Position numbers and translations under genes: made by a program. The notes under the pieces were generated by a model. It worked only from the letters and a program-made list of their open reading frames with translations. It was not told where the DNA came from and ran no database searches. This document shows, in pieces, positions 1-8,477 of a stretch of DNA of 64,000 nucleotides. The DNA lies in the NCBI RefSeq assembly GCF_001983995.1, contig NZ_CP019450.1, positions 1,798,001 through 1,862,000 of the forward strand, given 5' to 3'. Origin of the DNA: Halioglobus japonicus (GTDB taxonomy: Bacteria; Pseudomonadota; Gammaproteobacteria; Pseudomonadales; Halieaceae). The number at the start of each line of letters is the position of its first letter. The first letter of the stretch is position 1.

Positions 1-236
1 CTGAACCCTATCTCGACGAAGAGGGTCGTCTGCGGGCAGATCGCAAGGAGCTCGACCCTGCGGTGCAGGCGGCGGTGGCCGATCTTTGGCAGGATATTAA
101 TACTGACACGCTACACGATCTTTCCGACTTCGCTGGCTACAAGCGCGAATTCCTGCAGCTGTTCGGGTTCGAGGTTGACGGTGTTGATTATGAAGCCGAT
201 GTCGATACAGTTGCGCCCATCGAGAACCTGGTGTAA
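1..236 (+). CDS. fabV: Enoyl-[ACP]/trans-2-enoyl-CoA reductase FabV, C-terminal fragment
   Basis: The gene enters from the left edge and only its last 77 codons are visible, read in the frame that ends at TAA 234-236. The tail contains [16 protein letters not shown], which matches the conserved C-terminus of FabV-type NADH-dependent enoyl reductases. These enzymes carry out the last reduction of each fatty-acid elongation cycle. The catalytic YX8K region lies outside the window. The next gene starts two bases after the stop, so the two are probably co-transcribed. Identification rests on the C-terminal signature alone. Confidence 0.75.
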   Translation, partial: EPYLDEEGRLRADRKELDPAVQAAVADLWQDINTDTLHDLSDFAGYKREFLQLFGFEVDGVDYEADVDTVAPIENLV

Positions 237-238
237 TC

Positions 239-1075
239 GTGCTTGATCACGGCGTACCGTTTCGTCTGAACGCCAGGGTCAGGCGTATTGTGGCTCCCAA
301 CCCCGGGGTGATGACCGGTGCGGGAACCAACACGTACCTGCTGGGGGATGAGCAGATCGCCGTGCTTGACCCTGGGCCGGCGATTCCCGAGCACATTGAT
401 GCCATCCTGGAAGCTGGCGGTGACAAGATCAAATGGGTGGTATGCACTCACACCCATCCGGACCACTCGCCCGCCTGGAAAGCTATTGCCGACGCCACCG
501 GCGCCAAGCCCCTGGGTATGTCGCCAGAAGATAAAATGTTTCAGGATGAGACATTCAAGCCGATCTGGGAGCTTGAGCACGACGACGTGTTACGCAGCGA
601 CGAGTTCACGCTGCGGGCGGTTCATACGCCGGGTCATGTGAGCAACCATTTCTGCTTCTTTCTGGAAGAAGAGCGTATGTTGTTTGCTGGTGACCATATT
701 ATGAACGGTTCCACGGTTGTTATCGTACCGCCCAGCGGCGATATGAAGGCCTACATCGAGTCACTGCAGCTGTTGCTGGAGTACGATCTGGAGCTGATTG
801 CACCGGGACACGGTGAGGTGATGGAAAATTCCAAGGCCATCGTGGAGTGGCTGGTGAACCATCGCCTGCAGCGTGAGGCCAAGGTCATCAAGGGCTTGCA
901 GCACACCGGTCGGGCCAATCTCGATACGCTGGTCAAGGTGGTTTACGACGATGTCGATGAAGGTCTGCACGAGATGGCCAAACTGTCGATGAGTGCCCAT
1001 TTGATCAAGTTGCAGCAGGAGCAAAAGGTCCTGCAGCACGCGGATGACGACAGCTGGGAGCTGGTCAACAGCTAA
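239..1075 (+). CDS. MBL-fold metallo-hydrolase (LACTB2-like)
   Basis: A 278-residue protein starting at GTG 239, two bases after the fabV stop. The metal-binding signature THTHPDH is at about residues 70-76, a bridging-Asp motif FAGDHIMNG near 150 and PGHGEVM near 189, so the beta-lactamase-fold dinuclear zinc site looks complete. The last 70 or so residues resemble the winged-helix tail of LACTB2-like hydrolases, which act on thioesters, nucleic acids or glyoxalase-type substrates. The substrate cannot be told from sequence. It precedes the steroid operon but is separated from it by 149 bases containing a regulatory array, so it probably belongs to the fabV unit. Confidence 0.8.
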   Translation: MLDHGVPFRLNARVRRIVAPNPGVMTGAGTNTYLLGDEQIAVLDPGPAIPEHIDAILEAGGDKIKWVVCTHTHPDHSPAWKAIADATGAKPLGMSPEDKMFQDETFKPIWELEHDDVLRSDEFTLRAVHTPGHVSNHFCFFLEEERMLFAGDHIMNGSTVVIVPPSGDMKAYIESLQLLLEYDLELIAPGHGEVMENSKAIVEWLVNHRLQREAKVIKGLQHTGRANLDTLVKVVYDDVDEGLHEMAKLSMSAHLIKLQQEQKVLQHADDDSWELVNS

Positions 1076-1084
1076 GTCTCTGTT

Positions 1085-1166
1085 TTCTTAGAACTTCTGC
1101 GGATAGTGGGCGCTATTCTTAGAATAAATGGCGCTATTCGTAGAAAATTGAACCAATAGCTACGAA
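1085..1166 (+). promoter_or_regulatory. Phased operator array upstream of fadD3 (putative Lrp/AsnC site)
   Basis: Four copies of a near-palindromic 9-mer are seen: TTCTTAGAA at 1085-1093 and 1116-1124, TTCGTAGAA at 1137-1145, and AGCTACGAA (reverse-strand TTCGTAGCT) at 1158-1166. Start-to-start spacing is 31, 21 and 21 bases, close to three, two and two helical turns, so all boxes face one side of the DNA. The two middle boxes lie in a longer direct repeat beginning GGCGCTATTC. The array ends just upstream of a plausible -35 element. Such arrays are typical for Lrp/AsnC proteins, two of which are encoded in this operon. The regulator assignment is inference. Confidence 0.6.
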
Positions 1167-1172
1167 ATCCGG

Positions 1173-1201
1173 TTGTTGGCCCCGTCGAAGGCGCCTATGA
1201 T
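1173..1201 (+). promoter_or_regulatory. Putative promoter of the steroid operon
   Basis: A -10-like TATGAT at 1196-1201 lies 17 bases after a weak -35-like TTGTTG at 1173-1178. The weak -35 fits a promoter that needs activation. If transcription starts near 1208, the operator boxes centre near -46, -67, -88 and -119, typical of an activator. Confidence 0.4.
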
Positions 1202-1224
1202 GCATCTCACTCGAATGCAGAGGG

Positions 1225-2813
1225 ATGCCCGCAATCATGTCGGACGCCTACCAGCCCCGAACCCTGCCGCAGCTGGTCACCCAGGCCGCTGCCACTCATG
1301 GCGCACGCACGGCCATTACCGATGGCGATGTAACGCTTAGCTACACCCAGCTCGATGAGGCCCGGATTGCGGCCGGCCGGGCATTTATTGCTGCCGGGCT
1401 TGGGAAGGGCGACCGCATTGCCATCTGGGCTCCCAATATCTATCAGTGGATTATTGCCGCGATTGGTGCGCAGTCAGTAGGCGGCGTGCTGGTACCGCTG
1501 AATACCCGCATGAAAGGGGCAGAGGCGGCCTATGTGCTGCAAGCCAGCGGCGCGAAATTACTCTTTACCGTTGGCGACTTTCTGGGGGTGAACTACCCAG
1601 CACTGCTGCAGGAGCAGGCACTACCCGCGCTGGAGCAGGTGGTGATGCTAGACGGGGGTGACGGTGGAGTGTCTTGGGAGATATTTCTGGCCGAGGGCGA
1701 TTCTGTGGCTGCCCAAGAGGTGGCGGCCCGTGCCGATGAACTGACGCCAGATGATGTGCTCGACATCCTCTTTACATCCGGTACGACAGGCAATCCCAAG
1801 GGCGTGGTGACCTGTCATGGCCAAAATATCCGGACCTTTGAAAACTGGAGTGCTACGGTCGGTCTGCGCGCTGATGACAACTATCTGGTCATCAATCCCT
1901 TCTTCCATTCCTTTGGCTATAAAGCTGGCTGGCTGGCCTGCATTATCCGCGGCGCTCATATGTTGCCGGTAAAGAACTTCGACCTCGATGCGGTAATGGC
2001 GCAGATTGCCCGCGAACGTATCTCTATGATTCCCGGCCGCCAACGATTTACCAATCGCTGCTGGCGCACCCGCAGCGCGCTGACTATGACTTGTCCAGCC
2101 TTCGCCTTGCAGTGACTGGTGCTGCACCGGTCCCGGTTTCGCTGGTCGAGCAAATGCGTGAGGCGTTGGGCTTTGAGGTGGTCGTCACCGCTTATGGACT
2201 CACGGAATCCTGCGGCGTGGTGTCGATCTGTAGGGCCGATGACAGCGCGGAGCGCATTTCCCACAGTTCGGGAAAAGCCATGGACGGTGTTGAGATGAAA
2301 TGTGTCGACGCCGCCGGGACTACTGTGGCAGCTGGCCAAGAGGGCGAAATTTGGTTCCGCGGCTTCAACGTGATGCGCGGCTATCTCGATAACCCCGAGG
2401 AGACTGCGAAGACCGTGACCGTCGATGGTTGGCTCAAAACCGGTGACGTTGGCGTGATGGACGCAGAAGGTTATGTGCGCATTACCGACCGCATCAAGGA
2501 CATGTTTATCGTCGGTGGCTTCAACACCTATCCGGCAGAGATCGAAAATATTCTCTGTGGCATGCCCGGCGTGGCACGCGCTGCCGTCATTGGTGTGCCC
2601 GACGAGCGTATGGGTGAGGTCGCCCGGGCGTATATTGTGCGCGAGGCGGGTGCCGACCTTGATGAGGCCGCGGTCATTGCCTGGTCCCGCGAGCAAATGG
2701 CGAATTATAAGGTGCCCCGCAGCGTCGGATTCCTCGACGAGTTTCCCATGAACGCCGGTGGCAAAATCTTGAAGAATAACCTGCGCGACCTGGCGGCAAA
2801 GGAGCTGGCATGA
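1225..2813 (+). CDS. fadD3: HIP-CoA ligase FadD3-like (frameshifted)
   Basis: An acyl-CoA synthetase of the AMP-forming family, about 529 residues once one missing base is restored. The nucleotide-binding loop LFTSGTTGNPKGV is near residues 182-194. After the break come TAYGLTES, the hinge region GWLKTGDVGVMDAEGY with ITDRIKDMF, and a C-terminal catalytic lysine in GGKILKNN. The frame changes at about 2031-2041, where GGCCGCC should read GGCCCGCC; without it the reading stops at 2115. FadD3 activates HIP, the two-ring product left after rings A and B are removed. The assignment relies on the IpdABC and EchA20 genes downstream. ATG 1237 is an alternative start, since the AGAGGG motif directly abuts ATG 1225. 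Confidence 0.75.
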
Positions 2814-3304
2814 ACCTCGCCGCAACCAGCGACCAGTCTGCGCCGATTGAGCTCGACGCCACCGATGTGGGCATCATCGAGCTGCTGCGAGAAGACGGTC
2901 GCATGGCGTTCCGCGCCATAGCGCGAGAGCTGAATATTACTGAGGCCACCGTGCGCAGCCGGGTGCGCCGCCTCGAAGAATCAAACACCATGCGTGTCGT
3001 CGCCGTGACAGATACCCAGGCCGCTGGCTTTGACATGCTGTTGGCCGTAGGTGTGCAGGTAGAGGGCAGGGCGCCGGAAGAGGTTGCCCGCGACCTGGCC
3101 AGTATTCCTGAGGTGTTCTCGGTGAACGCAGTAGTAGGCGCTCACGATATAGAGATTCTTGTTGTGGCGCCTGATCAACAGGGCCTGAATGCACTGCTCA
3201 GTGACACCCTAGGTACCTTACCCGGTGTGCGCAAGTTAACCCCATCACTGGCGGTCGATGTACTCAAGAATCAACCGGACTGGGTGCCGTTTCATGACGC
3301 GTAG
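2810..3304 (+). CDS. Lrp/AsnC family transcriptional regulator (first copy)
   Basis: A 164-residue protein overlapping the fadD3 stop by ATGA. Residues about 20-65 form the AsnC-type helix-turn-helix (AIARELNITEATVRSRVRRL), and the remainder is a RAM/SAM-like effector and oligomerisation domain containing VFSVNAVVGAHDIEILV. An extension of about 18 residues precedes the HTH domain. The position inside a catabolic operon suggests it senses a pathway intermediate, amino acid or CoA ester and acts on the array at 1085-1166. Mycobacterial HIP genes use the TetR-type KstR2 instead. The family call is secure; the effector is unknown. Confidence 0.9.
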   Translation: MNLAATSDQSAPIELDATDVGIIELLREDGRMAFRAIARELNITEATVRSRVRRLEESNTMRVVAVTDTQAAGFDMLLAVGVQVEGRAPEEVARDLASIPEVFSVNAVVGAHDIEILVVAPDQQGLNALLSDTLGTLPGVRKLTPSLAVDVLKNQPDWVPFHDA

Positions 3305-3758
3305 GCTGGACGAGGTGGATGCCGCTATTGTTGAGCGTCTGGCGCCGGACGCCCGCATCAGCAATCGTGAAATTGCTGAGAGCCTGGGTGTGAGTGAAGG
3401 TACCGTGAGGGCGCGTATCAAGCGCATGGAAGAAGAACGCCAGGTGCGCATTACCGCGGTCACCAATATCGATCGCTTTGACAATCACGCGCTGGCCTAT
3501 ATCTGGATCGAGGTAGAGCGCAGTGACCAGGCGCGCGAGGTAGCGAGCCGACTGGCCGAAGTGGGAGAGCTGGGTTTTGTCGGCGTCATGCTGGGGCGCT
3601 CTGACATCCTGGCGATCACCATGGTCCGCAATGCCGAGCACCTGGCGCACTTTATTCACGACCGAATTACCAGCATCGAGGGCGTGCGTCGCACTGAAAG
3701 TACCCTCGGCGTCAATTTCATCAAACACGATTACCGCATGGCGCGGATCGTCAGTTAA
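3294..3758 (+). CDS. Lrp/AsnC family transcriptional regulator (second copy)
   Basis: A 154-residue paralogue of the preceding gene. Start ATG 3294 lies inside the end of that gene (11-base overlap) and gives the usual compact AsnC N-terminus MTRRLDEVDAAIVERL. The HTH is NREIAESLGVSEGTVRARI, followed by a RAM domain with LGFVGVMLGRSDILAITMV. An upstream in-frame start at 3258 adds residues with no family counterpart. The two translationally coupled Lrp-type proteins may form mixed dimers or octamers. The downstream spacer carries the ribosome-binding site of ipdA. Confidence 0.9.
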   Translation: MTRRLDEVDAAIVERLAPDARISNREIAESLGVSEGTVRARIKRMEEERQVRITAVTNIDRFDNHALAYIWIEVERSDQAREVASRLAEVGELGFVGVMLGRSDILAITMVRNAEHLAHFIHDRITSIEGVRRTESTLGVNFIKHDYRMARIVS

Positions 3759-3772
3759 GTAAGGAAAACGAC

Positions 3773-4644
3773 ATGAACAAGCAGATGACAGCGGCTGACG
3801 TTGTCGCTCAACTGGAAGATGGCATGACCATCGGCATTGGCGGTTGGGGCCGCGGCGCAAGCCGATGGCGCTGGTGCGGGAAATCCTGCGCTCTGACCTC
3901 AAGGATCTCACCGTAGTGTCCTACGGAGGCGCCGACGTGGGCATGCTCTGTGCGGCCGGCAAGGTGAAAAAGGTGGTATTCGCGTTTGTGTCACTGGATT
4001 TTATCCCGCTGGAGCCTTACTTCCGTCAGGCGCGTCAGTCAGGTGCCATCGAGGTGATGGAAATTGATGAGGGCATGATGTTGCTGGGGCTGCGCGCCGC
4101 TGCCTGGGGTGTGCCTTACATCCCCACCGAGGTTGGTCTGGGTACAGACATCGTGACCAAGAACCCCGACATCAAGGTGATTGATAGCCCTTACGATGAC
4201 AAAGAGTGGGTCGCCATGCCGGCACTGAAGCTCGACGCGTCATTGATTCACGCTGACCGCGCTGACGAGCGCGGGGTCTGCCAGATCGCCGGCCCCGATC
4301 ATTATATGGACGACTGGTTCGCTCGCGCCGCCGACAAAACCTTTGTCTCCTGTGACGAGCTGGTTGCCACCGAATACTTCCACGACCCTGCCCAGGCTCG
4401 CCTGGTGCACTGGGAACGCTCGCAGACGACAGGTGTGGTGCCTATTGCCGGTGGCGCGCACCCGACCTCTTGCTCACCGATGTATGGCTTCGATGTGCCC
4501 CACTTCAAGGCCTACACAGGTTCTGCGAAAGAGGGCGGTATCCAGGCGTACTTCGATAAGTACCTGGGTGCCTCTGAGGAGGAGTACCAGCAGAACGTCG
4601 GTGGCCTCGACGCCATCCGCGCCATTGAATTGCCCACTTACTGA
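3773..4644 (+). CDS. ipdA: Ring-opening hydrolase IpdA, CoA-transferase-like alpha subunit (frameshifted)
   Basis: ATG 3773 follows an AAGGA ribosome-binding site and opens with MNKQMTAADVVAQLEDGMTI, the usual start of a glutaconate-CoA-transferase-like alpha subunit. The frame breaks at about 3850, where GGGGCCGCGG should be GGGGCCCGCGG; restoring one C gives 290 residues and the continuous motif GIGGWGPRRKPMAL. Downstream of the break an open frame can also start at TTG 3844. IpdAB is a class I CoA-transferase homologue that opens the last steroid ring by hydrolysing COCHEA-CoA. The family's catalytic Glu lies near residue 105 in the mycobacterial protein; Glu100 here is the closest candidate but is unaligned. 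Confidence 0.8.
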
Positions 4645-4661
4645 TCGGCAAGGAGATCAAC

Positions 4662-5462
4662 ATGACTGTAGCAAGTGATTACACCCTGGCCGAACTCTGC
4701 ATCGTAGCGGCGAGCAAGGCTTTTGCCGATGAGGGCGAGGTTCTCGCGACCGGTATCGGTGTGATTCCCCGCCTGGCCGCGAGCCTGGCGATGAAAACCA
4801 CCAACCCCGACCTGATGATGACGGATTCAGAGGCCTGGATGCTCAGCGAGCCCAATCCGATTGGCAAGCGCGGCGAAGACCATATGCAGGCCAACGAGAG
4901 CTGGATGGGCTTTTCCCGCATTTTTGACAACGTCTGGAGCGGCAAGCGTCACGCCATGCTCGGCCCCACCCAGATCGACAAGTACGGCCAGACCAATACA
5001 TCTGCGCTGGGCGGCACCTATGAGGCGCCCAAGGTGATGATGCTGGGCGCCCGTGGATTCCCGGGTAATTCAATCTCTCACCCCAACAGCTTCTTTGTGC
5101 CCAGCCACAATACCCGCGTGTTCATGGACGGCGAGTGCGATTTCGTTTCCTCCATCGGCTACAACCCCGAGCGTCTGCCCAAGGGCCACAGCCTGGACGA
5201 TATCGATATCCGCCTGATTGTGACCGACCTGTGTGTTATGGATTTTGGTGGGCCGGATCACCAGATTCGCCTGGTATCCCTGCATCCCGGCGTCACCGCC
5301 GAGCAGGTGCAGGAAAACACGGCGTATGCCGTGCATATCGAAGGCGACATTCCCACCACCGAAGCGCCCACTGAGGAGCAGCTGGCGATCATCGCGCAAA
5401 TGGACCCGCACAATCAGCGCGCTTACCAGATCAAGGACAATCCTCCGGGCGTTCGGAGCTAG
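4662..5462 (+). CDS. ipdB: Ring-opening hydrolase IpdB, CoA-transferase-like beta subunit
   Basis: A 266-residue protein with a strong AAGGAG ribosome-binding site before ATG 4662. It carries the CoA-transferase beta-subunit fold, including GIGVIPRLAASLAM, LGARGFPGNSISHPNSFFVP and a C-terminal VSLHPGVTAEQVQENT stretch. It follows ipdA by 17 bases and should form the IpdAB heteromer, which cleaves ring C of the steroid remnant after EchA20 has opened ring D. Homologues in the Comamonas steroid cluster are called ScdL1L2. The pairing and the neighbours ipdC and echA20 make this more likely than glutaconate or 3-oxoadipate CoA-transferase. Confidence 0.85.
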   Translation: MTVASDYTLAELCIVAASKAFADEGEVLATGIGVIPRLAASLAMKTTNPDLMMTDSEAWMLSEPNPIGKRGEDHMQANESWMGFSRIFDNVWSGKRHAMLGPTQIDKYGQTNTSALGGTYEAPKVMMLGARGFPGNSISHPNSFFVPSHNTRVFMDGECDFVSSIGYNPERLPKGHSLDDIDIRLIVTDLCVMDFGGPDHQIRLVSLHPGVTAEQVQENTAYAVHIEGDIPTTEAPTEEQLAIIAQMDPHNQRAYQIKDNPPGVRS

Positions 5463-5465
5463 GCC

Positions 5466-6530
5466 ATGCTGCAAACGCGACTGACAGAACTGCTGGGCTG
5501 CCAATACCCCATCGTGCAAACCGCGATGGGGTGGGTGGCCGATCCACGCCTGGTAGCCGGTAGCTGTAATGCCGGTGGCTTTGGTTTTCTCGCCGGGGCG
5601 ACGATTCCCGCCGACGAAATGGAGCGCGATATCCTGCGGGTCAAGGAGCTGACCGATAAGCCCTTTGGTGTGAACTTCCATATGTATCAGCCGAATGCGG
5701 CTGGGATCGTGGATATGGTGATACGCCACGGCGTGAAGGCAGTCAGTTATTCGCGCTCACCGGGCCCGGACATGATTGCCAGGCTCAAGGACGCGGGCGT
5801 TATCTGTATGCCTACAGTCGGTCTGCCCAAGCACGCCATTAAGGCGGTGGAGCTCGGGGCTGATGTGGTCACCGTGCAGGGCGGTGAGGGTGGCGGCCAT
5901 ACCGGTGCCATTCCCACCACATTGCTGATTCCCCAGATTGTGGATGCGGTGGGCGACAAGGTGCCTGTGGTCGCAGCCGGTGGCTTCAAGGACGGTCGTG
6001 GCCTGACGGCAGCGCTGTCCTGGGGCGCCGATGGTATTGCCATGGGAACACGCTTCCTGATGACAGAGGAGAGCCCGGTTCCCCGGGAGACACTGCAGCG
6101 CTATATCGATTGTCGCAACCCCGGCGAGATTATTGTCTCTAAAGCCATGGATGGGTTGCCGCAACGCATGATCATGAATGAGTTGCTCACTGATCTTGAG
6201 AAAGCCGGGCCATTGAAAAAGCTGATGATAGCCCTGCGCAATGGTCTCGCGTTTCGCGAGCATACCGGTGCCACGTTCACGAGTCTGCTGAAGTCTGCCT
6301 GGCAAATGCATAACGATTCAGACCTCACCACGGCCCAGGCAATGATGTCGGCCAACGCCCCGATGATTATTCAGAAAGCCATGGTTGAGGGACACCCCTC
6401 TGAGGGTGTGCTGCCCTCCGGCCAGGTGGCCGGCGTGATTGACGAACTGCTCAGCTGTGAAGAGCTGATTCATTCCATTGTGAGCGAAGCCGAAGCGCGC
6501 CTCACAGCGCTCGCCCAGCGCGTTCAATAA
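5466..6530 (+). CDS. ipdC: IpdC, nitronate-monooxygenase-like flavoenzyme of HIP degradation
   Basis: A 354-residue TIM-barrel flavoprotein of the nitronate monooxygenase/2-nitropropane dioxygenase family, starting three bases after ipdB. Visible features are the N-terminal CQYPIVQTAMGWVADPRL, the FMN-phosphate region VQGGEGGGHTGAIPTT and VPVVAAGGFKDGRGLTAAL, and GADGIAMGTRFLMT. In steroid degraders IpdC is required to convert the 5-hydroxy-HIC-CoA intermediate before ring D hydrolysis; it is not a true nitronate oxidase. The operon position between ipdB and echA20 supports this. Cofactor use is inferred from the family. Confidence 0.85.
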   Translation: MLQTRLTELLGCQYPIVQTAMGWVADPRLVAGSCNAGGFGFLAGATIPADEMERDILRVKELTDKPFGVNFHMYQPNAAGIVDMVIRHGVKAVSYSRSPGPDMIARLKDAGVICMPTVGLPKHAIKAVELGADVVTVQGGEGGGHTGAIPTTLLIPQIVDAVGDKVPVVAAGGFKDGRGLTAALSWGADGIAMGTRFLMTEESPVPRETLQRYIDCRNPGEIIVSKAMDGLPQRMIMNELLTDLEKAGPLKKLMIALRNGLAFREHTGATFTSLLKSAWQMHNDSDLTTAQAMMSANAPMIIQKAMVEGHPSEGVLPSGQVAGVIDELLSCEELIHSIVSEAEARLTALAQRVQ

Positions 6531-6542
6531 CAGGAGCTGAAG

Positions 6543-7298
6543 ATGTCCAAGCCCTTTAATACCAGTATCGAGAACGGCATTGCCGAAATGATTCTGGATC
6601 ATCCCCCTGTCAATGCCTTTGACAGCGCAGGCTGGTTTGCGATTGCCGACGAGATCGACGCACTGGGCGTTAACGATGATGTTCGCGTGATTATCATCGG
6701 CTCTGCCAGCAAAGGTTTTTGTGCTGGCGTTGATATCAAGGAACTCGCCGCCGACGGCAGCAAGATCGTTGATGTGAACAAGGGGAATTACGAAACCTTT
6801 CGCGCGATTCACCGCAACCCCAAGCCGGTCATCGTTGCGCTACACAATTTTGTGCTCGGCGGTGGTATCGGCATGGCGGGCGCTGCGGACATCATTGTCT
6901 GCTCCGAATGTGCGCGCTTTGGTGTGCCTGAGATTGACCGCGGTGCCATGGGCGGTGGCGCTCATCTTCAGCGCATGTTCCCCGTACAAAAAGTGCGCTA
7001 CATGTACTTCACCGGTGAATTTATTGATGCGCAGGAAGCCTATCGCCTCGGTGCGGTCGAGAAGGTGGTTCCCCTTGAGGAATTGCTGCCCAATGCACGG
7101 GAGATTGCCGCAAAAATTGCCGACAAATCCCCCGCCATGGTCCGGCTCGCCAAAGAGGCGCTGACCGGTATCGAGGATGGCAATCTGGAAGACAAGTATC
7201 GTTGGGAGCAGGGCTTCACGCTCGAGGCCTATACGATGGGCGATTCGCAGGAATCACGCGACGCCTTTGTTGAGAAGCGCGACGCGAAATTCGATTGA
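6543..7298 (+). CDS. echA20: EchA20-like crotonase, ring D hydrolase
   Basis: A 251-residue crotonase-fold enzyme with ATG 6543 and an upstream AGGAGCTG ribosome-binding site. The oxyanion-hole segments are GFCAGVDIKEL and HNFVLGGGIGMAGAADI, followed by FGVPEIDRGAMGGGAHLQRM. In the HIP pathway EchA20 hydrolyses the carbon-carbon bond of ring D to give the substrate of IpdAB. The PEIDRGAMGGGAHL region differs from ordinary enoyl-CoA hydratases and, together with the gene order, supports the EchA20 assignment. A generic enoyl-CoA hydratase role is the main alternative. Confidence 0.8.
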   Translation: MSKPFNTSIENGIAEMILDHPPVNAFDSAGWFAIADEIDALGVNDDVRVIIIGSASKGFCAGVDIKELAADGSKIVDVNKGNYETFRAIHRNPKPVIVALHNFVLGGGIGMAGAADIIVCSECARFGVPEIDRGAMGGGAHLQRMFPVQKVRYMYFTGEFIDAQEAYRLGAVEKVVPLEELLPNAREIAAKIADKSPAMVRLAKEALTGIEDGNLEDKYRWEQGFTLEAYTMGDSQESRDAFVEKRDAKFD

Positions 7299-7307
7299 GA
7301 GTAAAGA

Positions 7308-8474
7308 ATGGACCTGAATTTTACTGAAGAGCAAAACGCATTTCGTGAAGAAGTGCGTAGCTGGCTGGCGGCCAATGTGCCGGCGCAGCCGCTGACTACC
7401 TTTGATACAGCCGAGGGCTTCGCGCAGCACCGCGAGTGGGAGGCCAAACTGAACGAAGGCCGCTGGGGCATGGTGACCTGGCCTGAAGAACTGGGCGGCC
7501 GCAGCTGCGACCTGATCGAGTGGCTGATTTTCGAAGAAGAATACTACAAGGCGCGCGCGCCGCTGCGGGTGAACCAGAACGGTATTTTTCTGCTCGGCCC
7601 CACCCTGATGGAGTACGGCACCGAAGAACAAAAGGCGCGCATTCTGCCGAAGATGGCGACCGGTGAAGAGGTCTGGGCCCAGGGTTGGTCTGAGCCCAAT
7701 GCCGGATCAGACATGGCGGCTATCCGCTCCACTGCGCGCCTGGAAGGGGATAAGTACATTATTAACGGCCAGAAAACCTGGTCTACCCGGGCGGTCTGGG
7801 CTGACTGGTGTTTTGGTATGTTCCGCACCGATCCTGATTCGGAACGTCATCGCGGTTTGACGTTTATTCTGGTGCCGCTGGATTCACCGGGTATTACGGT
7901 GCGGCCCATCCCCCAGCTGGACGGCCTGCCGGGTTTTGCAGAAATATTCTTTGATAACGTGGAAGTGGATGTTTCCAATCGCCTCGGTGACGAGGGCGCT
8001 GGCTGGAGTGTGGCTATGGCGACCGCAGGTTTTGAACGCGGCTTGATGTTGCGCTCTCCTGCGCGGTTCCAGGAAACCGCCCGTCGCCTGGTAGAACTCT
8101 ACAAGGAAAATCGCGCCTCGGCGGATCGCGATCCGTCGGTGAAGGATGCCGTGTTGCGTGCCTACATGGACGCAGAGAGCTATTGCCTCACCACCTATCA
8201 AACTGCCTGTCGCCTGAACAAAGGCGGCAAAATTGGTGCAGAGTCCTCAACGAACAAGATCTTCTGGTCTGAGCTCGATCAAAACATGCACGCGACTGCT
8301 ATGAGCATTCTCGGTGCCCGGGCAGAGCTATTGTCCCATGCGCCAGATGCGAAAGGGGTGGGCACCTGGTTGGATGGGTGGCTGTTTTCCCAGTCCGGTC
8401 CCATTTATGCCGGGACTAACGAAGTCCAGAGAAACATTATTGCCGAGCGCATGCTCGGTATGCCGAGGAAGTAA
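7308..8474 (+). CDS. Acyl-CoA dehydrogenase, pair 1 large subunit
   Basis: A 388-residue acyl-CoA dehydrogenase (FadE30/31 type) with GWSEPNAGSDMAAI for flavin and substrate binding, KTWSTRAVWADWC, and the C-terminal PIYAGTNEVQRNIIAERMLG. The medium-chain-type catalytic Glu before GT is replaced by Ala (YAGT), but a Glu is present in helix G (AGFERGLML), the isovaleryl/long-chain type position. It is followed three bases later by a smaller dehydrogenase lacking that Glu, so the two probably form a mixed alpha2-beta2 enzyme. It should act in beta-oxidation of HIP-CoA or of the ring-opened product. Confidence 0.85.
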   Translation: MDLNFTEEQNAFREEVRSWLAANVPAQPLTTFDTAEGFAQHREWEAKLNEGRWGMVTWPEELGGRSCDLIEWLIFEEEYYKARAPLRVNQNGIFLLGPTLMEYGTEEQKARILPKMATGEEVWAQGWSEPNAGSDMAAIRSTARLEGDKYIINGQKTWSTRAVWADWCFGMFRTDPDSERHRGLTFILVPLDSPGITVRPIPQLDGLPGFAEIFFDNVEVDVSNRLGDEGAGWSVAMATAGFERGLMLRSPARFQETARRLVELYKENRASADRDPSVKDAVLRAYMDAESYCLTTYQTACRLNKGGKIGAESSTNKIFWSELDQNMHATAMSILGARAELLSHAPDAKGVGTWLDGWLFSQSGPIYAGTNEVQRNIIAERMLGMPRK

Positions 8475-8477
8475 GTC

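Noticed and set aside
1956..2825. 289-residue minus-strand frame opposite fadD3
   Set aside because: Overlaps a certain gene in antisense and shows no family motif.
4662..5462. Glutaconate or 3-oxoadipate CoA-transferase for ipdAB
   Set aside because: Neighbouring ipdC, echA20, fadA6 and ipdF indicate the steroid ring hydrolase rather than an aromatic or glutamate pathway enzyme.
5466..6530. True nitronate monooxygenase function for ipdC
   Set aside because: Family membership alone suggests it, but the place between ipdB and echA20 matches the steroid enzyme.
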